Of a stretch of 34,589 bases of DNA, positions 17,303-25,353 are shown in pieces. The translations under genes were made by a program, and so were the position numbers. Below the pieces are notes generated by a model that was not told the origin of the DNA, did not search any database, and saw only the letters and a list, made by a program, of their open reading frames with translations. Numbering within the stretch: position 1 is the first letter of the stretch; each line of letters begins with the position of its first letter. This DNA comes from an uncultured Bacteroidota bacterium (lineage in GTDB: Bacteria; Bacteroidota; Bacteroidia; Chitinophagales; Chitinophagaceae): NCBI GenBank assembly GCA_903887005.1, contig CAISOH010000334.1, positions 1 to 34,589 on the forward strand. Direction: 5' to 3'.

Positions 17303-18358
17303 TTAAACTGACGCCTTATCTAATGTAAATCCAAATGAAGATCCTACACCTAACTTACTTCTGACATTCACGGTTTGACCGTGCGCTTCCACAATGTGTT
17401 TTACGATAGCGAGGCCAAGGCCTGTGCCACCAATTGCCCGCGAACGGCTGCGGTCGGCACGGTAAAAGCGCTCAAAAATGCGCAATAAATGTTCTTCTGC
17501 AATACCCGGCCCATCGTCTGATATTTCTATGTAAACATGCCTGTCGTCCATTTCATAGCAACCTGCCACCACAGAACCACGATCATTTCCATATTTCAGG
17601 GCGTTCTCTACAAGGTTCACCAGCACCTGTTTTATCTTCTGCTTATCCGCGTTCACGATGATAGGGCGTTCCGTGCCTTTTTTAAAAATCATTTGAGCAT
17701 CTCTTTCTTTAGCCTTCATGGATAATTCTTCATACACATCCTTAATCAGGTCCTGGATGATAAAAGACTCCTGTATCAGCGGTATCTTGCCCGATTCCAG
17801 CTTCGATATTTCATCCAGGTCATCCACGAGGCGTACCAACCTGTCAATACCTTTTGAGGCGTTTGTGAGAAATTTTTTGTTAACTGTTTCATCTTCAAGG
17901 GCGCCGCCCAGCAAGGTATCCACATAGCCCTGCACCGAAAATATGGGTGTGCGCAGTTCATGCGCCAGGTTCATTAAAAATTCCTTTCTGAATTGCTCAT
18001 TGGCCTGCAGCATTTCAATTTCATCCTTGCGTTGCATTGCCCATTTCTGCACATCCTCGCTTACTTCTTCCAGCGATTTCTGAGGCAGTATCTTCTCATA
18101 AAAAAACTCTTCTTTCTTTGTGGCCTTGGTCTGGTAAATGAATTTATAAATGATCTTGATCTTCCGGTAAATAAAGCGCTGCAGCGTATAATAATACAGC
18201 CAGTAAATGATAATGAAAGTGACCCCGAATACCAGTAAAGGCGTGTACCATACCTGGTGCAGGAACAGGCTTAAGATAGCATTGGCAGATGCGATTATAA
18301 GGGCGGTTATAAATGATAACCTCTGCGGAGAAAGATTTTTAGTATTCAGTACAGACAT
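17303..18358 (-). CDS. Sensor histidine kinase, PhoR-like
   Basis: Two N-terminal TM segments; H-box FLMNLAHELRTPIFSVQGYVDTLL; N-box LVNLVENALKYG; G-boxes ISDDGPGIAEEHLLRIFERFYRADRSRSRAIGGTGLGLAIVKHIVEAHG. Confidence 0.95.
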   Translation of the reverse strand: MSVLNTKNLSPQRLSFITALIIASANAILSLFLHQVWYTPLLVFGVTFIIIYWLYYYTLQRFIYRKIKIIYKFIYQTKATKKEEFFYEKILPQKSLEEVSEDVQKWAMQRKDEIEMLQANEQFRKEFLMNLAHELRTPIFSVQGYVDTLLGGALEDETVNKKFLTNASKGIDRLVRLVDDLDEISKLESGKIPLIQESFIIQDLIKDVYEELSMKAKERDAQMIFKKGTERPIIVNADKQKIKQVLVNLVENALKYGNDRGSVVAGCYEMDDRHVYIEISDDGPGIAEEHLLRIFERFYRADRSRSRAIGGTGLGLAIVKHIVEAHGQTVNVRSKLGVGSSFGFTLDKASV

Positions 18359-18466
18359 GGAAGTACTAAGGTAAGTGAAAATTTAAAAGTGAAAGTTGAA
18401 AGTATAAAATGATAATAGAAAGTTTATAATGGAATCATTCGATGTTCAGGAGGCTGACAAATTAAC

Positions 18467-18598
18467 GTACTGAAGCTGAGGAATGATAATAGAGTACTCC
18501 CCTTTAGAGGCCAGTAGGTTGACGGTGGCTATTGTGCTTTTCCTGGCTGACTGACCGGAGAGGAACTGAAGCTGAAGTATGAACACATAGTACTCTCC
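18467..18598. repeat. Pair of imperfect 36-bp direct repeats
   Basis: gtactgaagctgaggaatgataatagagtactcccc (18467-18502) and gaactgaagctgaagtatgaacacatagtactctcc (18563-18598); 28 of 36 positions identical by hand alignment. Confidence 0.7.
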
Positions 18599-18646
18599 GG
18601 AACAAGGTCCCGCTTTTTCAGCGGAAGGGGTCGGGGGGGGCGGGTA

Positions 18647-19573
18647 TTACCACTTCTTCTCAATACTCTCCAATATAGCTACATAGCTCCAATACCGTTC
18701 TTCGGAAATCTTTTTATTGATGACTGCCTTTTTTACGGCGCAACCGGGCTCATTTATGTGCAGGCAGTTGTTGAACTTACAATCTTTAAGGACTTTGCGC
18801 ATCTCCGGGAAGTATTGGGAGAGTTCTTCCTTTTCAAAATCTATAATGCCGAATTCCTTTACGCCGGGTGTGTCTATAATTTTTCCACCACCAGGCAGGT
18901 CGAACATTTCTGCGAATGTGGTGGTATGCTGCCCCTTGCCGCTCCAGCCGGATACCACTTTTGTTTTTATATCAATGCCTGGAATGAACTGGTTTATCAA
19001 TGTGCTTTTGCCCACTCCTGAATGTCCGCTGAATAGGGTGGTCTTATCTTTTATTTTAGCTTCAAGTTGGGCTAATGAGGTACGGTCATTTGCTGAAACA
19101 GGATATACTTCATACCCTGCATTGCTATATATTTCCTGCCAGCGTTGTAATATATCTTCATGCTTTGTTTTCAGCAGGTCTGTCTTGTTTACAACAATTA
19201 TAGCGGGAATATGATAGGCTTCTGCGGTCAATAAAAAACGGTCTATGAAGCCGGTTGAAGTGCGTGGGTCTGCCACTGAAGCTACCAGCAATGCAAGGTC
19301 TATATTGGCGGCAATGATGTGTTTCTGGTTTTTATTGTGCGGGGAAACGCGCACCATATAATTATGCCGGTCTGTTACATTCGTTATTATGCCTGTTTTT
19401 ATGCGCTCGTCTTCTGTATCGAACAACACAGTATCACCAACGGCCACAGGATTAGTAGAGGATATATCTTCGTCAATTTTCAGTTTGCCTTTTATTCTCG
19501 CATCCCAGAAAACGCCGTCCGGGGCCTTGACCGCATACCAGCTTCCAGTTGATTTATATACTAAGCCGAGCAT
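18647..19573 (-). CDS. rsgA: Ribosome small-subunit-dependent GTPase A
   Basis: Circularly permuted GTPase motifs: VVNKTDLL (G4), GHSGVGKSTLIN (G1), IIDTPGVKEFG (G3), then a C-terminal Cys/His zinc knuckle (CKFNNCLHINEPGCAV). Confidence 0.96.
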   Translation of the reverse strand: MLGLVYKSTGSWYAVKAPDGVFWDARIKGKLKIDEDISSTNPVAVGDTVLFDTEDERIKTGIITNVTDRHNYMVRVSPHNKNQKHIIAANIDLALLVASVADPRTSTGFIDRFLLTAEAYHIPAIIVVNKTDLLKTKHEDILQRWQEIYSNAGYEVYPVSANDRTSLAQLEAKIKDKTTLFSGHSGVGKSTLINQFIPGIDIKTKVVSGWSGKGQHTTTFAEMFDLPGGGKIIDTPGVKEFGIIDFEKEELSQYFPEMRKVLKDCKFNNCLHINEPGCAVKKAVINKKISEERYWSYVAILESIEKKW

Positions 19574-19579
19574 TTAGTT

Positions 19580-19640
19580 GGCAGTTTACAGTTTGCAATT
19601 GGCAGTTTGCAGTAAACAGTGGGCAGTTTACAATTTTCAG
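19580..19640. repeat. 21-bp tandem repeat, ~3 units (GGCAGTTTrCAGT...)
   Basis: ggcagtttacagtttgcaatt (19580-19600), ggcagtttgcagtaaacagtg (19601-19621), ggcagtttacaattttcag (19622-19640). Confidence 0.85.
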
Positions 19641-19672
19641 GCTCCATAATTAGCATGATTTATGGATTTGAA

Positions 19673-20587
19673 TTATTTAAAAATCTGTACATTTTTAAAA
19701 CCATACAAACGCGCTAATGAATCTTTGCAATGAGTAGTATCCATTGCCCTGCAACTTACGGAGGCAAGCACAAGATAATTTAGTGAATCCAATTGCAGGG
19801 TTTCGGCATGAACACCATTAATTTCCATGGTCTTTACACGCTTGTCAGCCTGGTTTTTAGAATGGTAAGATTTCACAGACATTTTATAAGTACCTAACTG
19901 CATACTGTCCACCGGCATGGTTAATGGCATAGACAAGCTGTCAGGCTGCAGGTGCGTGGTATCAGGCGCCGGAGGTGGCGCAGGTGTTGTATCTCTTATA
20001 ATAACCGGCAGAGGCGTTTTAATGCTCTTATTGCTGCTGCCGATGGTATAATACCAGATACCATAACCGCCGCCGCCTAAGATTAGTAATAAAACCGCAA
20101 CCAGGATCACCATGCTCCAGTTGATGGAATCCGCTTTATGCGGTGGCGGATAAGATGGTTTATGTGCAGGTTTCGAGTTTTGTTCCTCCAGTTGCTTGCT
20201 GTTTTTTATTGTAGGGATGCCTGCAGGAGTAAACCGGAAATTAGCATCAGTAATAAAAGTTACTTTGCCATTCTCCTCAACAAATTTACCAATATTGGGA
20301 ATAGGTACTTCTTTTCCCAGCGCCATATCTTTCCTGGCCTGTATGCTGTAATCGCGAAGCGCGTTCGCGGCTTTTGAAATGCTTATAAGTTCGTTTGTGG
20401 CAATAAAATTCGCGAGATTATCATCAATAGACCCGCCGGGCGTAACTGCCACTGAATAAGACGGGGCCAGCAAAGCCTTGCCATCATGGGTAGCCGGCAA
20501 TTTGTGCAGCTCCATGTTACCAAGACCATGTATGTAACAGAAATGGTTTTTTAATAAAAACTGTCCTATGTATTTAGCTATGTCCAT
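19673..20587 (-). CDS. HU-CCDC81-type and SPOR domain-containing membrane protein
   Basis: N-terminal MDIAKYIGQFLLKNHFCYIHGLGNMELHKLPA...VPIPNIGKFVEENGKVTFITDANFRF; TM INWSMVILVAVLLLILGGGGYGIWYYTI; SPOR-like C-terminus. Confidence 0.8.
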   Translation of the reverse strand: MDIAKYIGQFLLKNHFCYIHGLGNMELHKLPATHDGKALLAPSYSVAVTPGGSIDDNLANFIATNELISISKAANALRDYSIQARKDMALGKEVPIPNIGKFVEENGKVTFITDANFRFTPAGIPTIKNSKQLEEQNSKPAHKPSYPPPHKADSINWSMVILVAVLLLILGGGGYGIWYYTIGSSNKSIKTPLPVIIRDTTPAPPPAPDTTHLQPDSLSMPLTMPVDSMQLGTYKMSVKSYHSKNQADKRVKTMEINGVHAETLQLDSLNYLVLASVSCRAMDTTHCKDSLARLYGFKNVQIFK

Positions 20588-20621
20588 TGTGATAATTGCC
20601 CATTAAAAGTACTTTATTTCT

Positions 20622-22247
20622 TTAAAATTTCAATCTTATTCCGCCGTAAATATTCAATCCGTAAACCTGGTAACTGTACCAGCGCTGGTATTTATCGTTA
20701 AATAAATTATTCACCTGTGCGAAGGCTGACAAACGGGGAATGATTTGATATTCTGCATTCCCGCCAATGTCGGCAATCATATTCAGCTTCACAACATTAT
20801 GATTAAAATCCTTCGAATAAATACCACCCAGTAATGCAAGGTACGCAGTAACTGTTAATTTGTGTACCGGAATTACCATAAAATCGCCTTTAATTTTTGT
20901 GGCGGGCTGTTGCCAGACATATTTTTCTGCGCCGCCGGAGAAACTATAAAAATCTCCGGTAACTCCCAGAGACCATGTATTGGCAACCTGGTACCTGGCC
21001 GCAGTCTTGAAGGAGATGGCTTTTACATCCTGGTAATCAACATAGAACTGCCTGTGATCACCTATGTCATTAAGAAATGTGGGCAGCGAATTTAAATTCC
21101 ACCAGCTTATCCGCCCGGAAAAGGAGAGATGGTCTCCACTATTTCCAGTTAAGTTTATAAAAGCTTCCTGGGTTTTAGATTGCATTACGGTATAGGAGCC
21201 AGACAAATAAGGGTTTTCGGTAGTCAGTTGTTCATAGGTATTCTGGCGTAATAAAGCCTGCCAACCACCACTGACTGTAAACTTAGCTCCTATATTGTAA
21301 GCAATAAGTATATCAGGCAAAAAATAAATATTTGAACCTTTACCTAAAGCAAACCCAAACAGCGCATGTCCATTCAAAGGATCTTTATGCAGATTAATGC
21401 CCGGCTGCAACTCTATGAAATTATTATTTGTAGCAACAGAATTAACATTATAACTTGTAAATGCCCCGGTAAGCGCTCCCTGAAAATCAAGGTTTGAATC
21501 AATTTTATAAGTAACAGGCGCACTAAGCCCAATGGTTATTTCTGAAGCATTGAGCCGGGCATTGTAAAAAGAGGCATTAATAGCAGGATGATAATTAAGT
21601 ACAGTATTGCTGTCCTGTTTATTTTTCATGTCAACAACAGCCCTGATCGTAGTGTAAACCTGTTTTATTGAATCCGGCAGGAAATAAGCAGACTGGTCGC
21701 CGCCATAATAATTATACTGGTTTCTTTCGGCTATGATAGCTGTGTGCCAGTCGCTTTGATTATTATGAAACATACCCTCTGCTTCTATACCACTTAAAGC
21801 CGATTGCTGGTTTACAATTTTGCCTTGCTGGGAAATGTGGTGGAGGTGAATATCCGTTTCATAATTTTTACCTGAAATACCACCTACGCCTGCATCAAGA
21901 AAAAGAGTGGATAAATTGCCTCCGCCTAATTTAATATAATTTGGGAAAGGGGGCCTGGCCTGTTCTTTACCTAAAGCCAGGGGCCGCAATGGCAAAGAAC
22001 TATAAGTATAGTATAATGTCTGCTGCGGTACATCATAATTAAATGGAGGATGGGTAGTGTCGGAAGGGGGCAACTGAGGTATCCATTCAGGCTTGGGGGC
22101 CTGTTTTATCTGGGGTTTATATGCCTGGATAACTTCAATAGAAGAACCTTTTAAAACCGTATCGTTTCCGGGTGTGGCACGTTGCGCCCGGGCGCTATAT
22201 GCGACAATAAGGGAAACTGATAAAATGAAAAAAGTTTTTACGCTCAT
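20622..22247 (-). CDS. Outer-membrane beta-barrel protein (TonB-receptor-like barrel without evident plug)
   Basis: Signal peptide, strand-rich sequence, C-terminal barrel signature (NNLFNDKYQRWYSYQVYGLNIYGGIRLKF*). Confidence 0.75.
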   Translation of the reverse strand: MSVKTFFILSVSLIVAYSARAQRATPGNDTVLKGSSIEVIQAYKPQIKQAPKPEWIPQLPPSDTTHPPFNYDVPQQTLYYTYSSLPLRPLALGKEQARPPFPNYIKLGGGNLSTLFLDAGVGGISGKNYETDIHLHHISQQGKIVNQQSALSGIEAEGMFHNNQSDWHTAIIAERNQYNYYGGDQSAYFLPDSIKQVYTTIRAVVDMKNKQDSNTVLNYHPAINASFYNARLNASEITIGLSAPVTYKIDSNLDFQGALTGAFTSYNVNSVATNNNFIELQPGINLHKDPLNGHALFGFALGKGSNIYFLPDILIAYNIGAKFTVSGGWQALLRQNTYEQLTTENPYLSGSYTVMQSKTQEAFINLTGNSGDHLSFSGRISWWNLNSLPTFLNDIGDHRQFYVDYQDVKAISFKTAARYQVANTWSLGVTGDFYSFSGGAEKYVWQQPATKIKGDFMVIPVHKLTVTAYLALLGGIYSKDFNHNVVKLNMIADIGGNAEYQIIPRLSAFAQVNNLFNDKYQRWYSYQVYGLNIYGGIRLKF

Positions 22248-22257
22248 GCGTTCTGTT

Positions 22258-25200
22258 TTAATCCTCCGACAATTTGCTTTTGTGTTTCTCTGATTTTTTT
22301 ACTTCATCCAGTTTTTTCACGGCTTCCTGCTTCAGTTCTTCGATCTTCGTATGCTTAACAACGCTTTCCAATGTGGCTTTTGCATTGAAGTAATCCTTTT
22401 CTTTAACCAAAATATCAGATAACAGAATATAAGATTTCACAATCCAATAATCGTATCCTGCGGAAAGATGAATGGCATCATTGGCAGCTGGTTCAGCTGC
22501 TTTGGTATTGTTCTGTTTAAAAAGTATTTCAGCGATATGATATCTTGACTCGGCGGCAATATCCCCGTTTTTATTAGCGCTCAGTTGCCTGTATAATTTT
22601 ATAGACGCTTCCAGATTCCCGGTATGCTGCAGTGATTTTGCTTTGTAATACTGGGCGTCATTAATAGTTTCTGCAGATATGCCGGGCATTGCAAGCAATG
22701 AATCAGCATAAGAGCTGGTTTCGGAAAATTTATCAATATTAAACCCGCTTTTCATCAGGCCATCGTAAGACAATTCTATCATACGGTTAGTTAACGCACT
22801 TGCCCTTAATTTCTGATAATACATGTAAGCCCCGTTATAATCCTTTTCTGCATAGGCTATGCCTGCAGCACGGCGCGCGCTGTTTTCAAAGAAATCATTC
22901 CATTTTCCCGAAAGCGTCATATCGTAATCCGGCAGCGCATCTTTATATTTTTTAAGCTGGAAATTACTTTCAGCCCGGTAGTAATGCGCTTTGACAGCGA
23001 ATATTCCATTAGGGTATTGCTGCAGGTAATTTTCAAACCCTATTCTTGCTTCCTCCCATTTCCCATTCGCAAATTGCGTTTCTGCTGCGGCATAAAAAGT
23101 GGAATCAATAGAACTGCTCTCTGCATTTGGTAATTTATTATCCTTTAGCATCCGGGTAAATGCAGCCGGTTGATTGGTTTGGATATACAGGCTTTTAAGC
23201 GCATCCAGGGCAGAGAACCGGTCTTCAGACGCAGGGTAATCAATTAATACATGCTTGTAAGCTTCTATTGCTTTATTATTTTCATTGAGCTGCTGATATA
23301 CAAATCCCATTTTCATCCATGCTTTGGGTGCATAGCTTTTATCTTTTACAGAGTCGGTAAGTTGTTGTAAGTAGGGTAGGGCAAGCGCGTATTTATCATC
23401 ATCAAGGTAAGTAACAGCCATTTCGTAACGGGCGTGGTTTGCATAGGCTGATGGCGGAATGGCATTTATCAAAGACTTCAAAACGGCAATCTTTTCACTG
23501 TTTTTCCCAAGAAGTCCCAGCAAAATACTTTTTTGATAACGGGCATAATCCGCATCAATATTATCAGTAGCTATGATCTTGTCATAAAGTACAATGGCGC
23601 GTGAGTAGTTTTTCTGCATGAAAACCGCATCCGCTTCACGTAGCGTAGCTATTAAACCCGAATAATTATCTTTACTCTGCACTTCCTGAGCACGGCTGAA
23701 ATAATTCTGGGCAGACATATAGTTTTGCGTTTCCATAGCCGCATAACCCATATTCAGGTAAGCATGCTGCACAGTAGCTAACGGGCTTATGTGCTCAATC
23801 TGCACCTTATTATTCTTTTTGTTTATGAAATCCAGTGAACAGGTAACTACGTCACTATAGTGGTGTAAGTGATAAGCCAATTCTCCTTTCCAGAAATTTG
23901 CCGCGCCTTCATAGTCAGCATTCACCGGGTATTTTGTTGAAAGTGTAAAGTATTTTAAAGCGCTGTTCAAATCCCCATTGCGGAATTGCTGTACCGCAAA
24001 ACCGAATGTAGCCTTTTGAAATACCTGTTTGTAACCTTCATCCTTCAGTTTTACTTTTTCCAGGTGTTTCAGCGCTTCGCTGTAATTATTTGTTTTTATA
24101 AGCAGTCCTGATATGAGCGTATTTGCTTCATCCTTGTATTTGGTATTCGGGAAAGTTGTTAACAGGTTATATAGCTGTCGCAAAGCTTCATCCTCATAAC
24201 CGGTTTCGTAACTTATTTTGGAGTAAACTATCATGGAAGCTTCCTGCTGCCGGGGATTGTACTCCATGTCGGCGCAAATACCAAAAGCATTCCGTGCGCT
24301 TTGCAAATCACCAACTTTAAGATAGCAATCACCAAGCAGGTAAACGGATGATTGACCAAGAGAATCCTGTGTATTACTGAGCATTTCAAACTTTTCTATC
24401 GCCTTAGCCCATTCATTGGTCCTGTAATCGCAATAGGCCATTTCATACAGGTCTTCTTTTCTTATTTTGTCGGCATTCGTGTAGTAGTAGTCAAAATAGG
24501 GATGCGCTTCCGTGTATTTCTGATCTTCAAATAGGCATTGTGCCGCGAGCAGGTGAAGTTCATTATCATAAAAAGATTTCTCCCTGGCCCTAATCAATGT
24601 ATCTGCCAGCCGGAAAGCTTTTGCCTTATTGCCCATAAAGTAATATATCTCTGCAATATAGTAGGGCACCACATTGCGGTATTCCTTTGCATCCTTGATC
24701 CTTTCAAAACTTTTGAGTGCTTCTTTATATTTGTTCTTATTATAGGCAAGCAGGCCATAATAATAATTGCCGGACATATAATACTTGCCATCCTTTAATT
24801 CCTTGATTGATAACAAAAGCGGCTCTGCTTTATCGAACTGGTGATTATTAAAATAACAGTAAGCAAGCTCAAATTTAGCATCCGCTATCTCTGTGTTATT
24901 TAAGTTGCCGATCCCTGATGATTCATATAAAGGTATTGCCCCGGCCAGATCGTTATGTTTAAAATAATATTGGGCAAGCGTGAAAGCAATACGCTGATGG
25001 TAAGCCGTATTCACAACCGTTCCCATGGCGCTTATTGCGTCATCAGTGCAGCCCGGCAAATCTGCTTTAAGGCCTGCGAGAGCAAGGAAATATTTTGCTT
25101 TTTCGGCATCTGCTGCTTTCTCAGTAAAATTTTTATCCGCCTGGGCGGCCAGGTATTGACGTGCAGATTGTGCAGCCAGTGAATAATGTTCCTGAAGGTA

Positions 25201-25353
25201 CTGCTCTTCAATAAGTATTAAATACCTGTTTTGAGGAATATCGGGAGTTAATACCTGGGCAAAACAACTCCCCCCCGATAGCAGAATGATTGCTATAAAT
25301 ATTGCGTGCAGTATTGACCATTTTTGTTTTTGAAGCATCATTAAATGCAACAT
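22258..25353 (-). CDS. Tetratricopeptide-repeat protein, exported
   Basis: Signal peptide and many TPR-like helical repeats (e.g. AWMKMGFVYQQLNENNKAIEAYKHVLIDYPAS; AKFELAYCYFNNHQFDKAEPLLLSI). Confidence 0.9.
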   Translation of the reverse strand: MLHLMMLQKQKWSILHAIFIAIILLSGGSCFAQVLTPDIPQNRYLILIEEQYLQEHYSLAAQSARQYLAAQADKNFTEKAADAEKAKYFLALAGLKADLPGCTDDAISAMGTVVNTAYHQRIAFTLAQYYFKHNDLAGAIPLYESSGIGNLNNTEIADAKFELAYCYFNNHQFDKAEPLLLSIKELKDGKYYMSGNYYYGLLAYNKNKYKEALKSFERIKDAKEYRNVVPYYIAEIYYFMGNKAKAFRLADTLIRAREKSFYDNELHLLAAQCLFEDQKYTEAHPYFDYYYTNADKIRKEDLYEMAYCDYRTNEWAKAIEKFEMLSNTQDSLGQSSVYLLGDCYLKVGDLQSARNAFGICADMEYNPRQQEASMIVYSKISYETGYEDEALRQLYNLLTTFPNTKYKDEANTLISGLLIKTNNYSEALKHLEKVKLKDEGYKQVFQKATFGFAVQQFRNGDLNSALKYFTLSTKYPVNADYEGAANFWKGELAYHLHHYSDVVTCSLDFINKKNNKVQIEHISPLATVQHAYLNMGYAAMETQNYMSAQNYFSRAQEVQSKDNYSGLIATLREADAVFMQKNYSRAIVLYDKIIATDNIDADYARYQKSILLGLLGKNSEKIAVLKSLINAIPPSAYANHARYEMAVTYLDDDKYALALPYLQQLTDSVKDKSYAPKAWMKMGFVYQQLNENNKAIEAYKHVLIDYPASEDRFSALDALKSLYIQTNQPAAFTRMLKDNKLPNAESSSIDSTFYAAAETQFANGKWEEARIGFENYLQQYPNGIFAVKAHYYRAESNFQLKKYKDALPDYDMTLSGKWNDFFENSARRAAGIAYAEKDYNGAYMYYQKLRASALTNRMIELSYDGLMKSGFNIDKFSETSSYADSLLAMPGISAETINDAQYYKAKSLQHTGNLEASIKLYRQLSANKNGDIAAESRYHIAEILFKQNNTKAAEPAANDAIHLSAGYDYWIVKSYILLSDILVKEKDYFNAKATLESVVKHTKIEELKQEAVKKLDEVKKSEKHKSKLSED

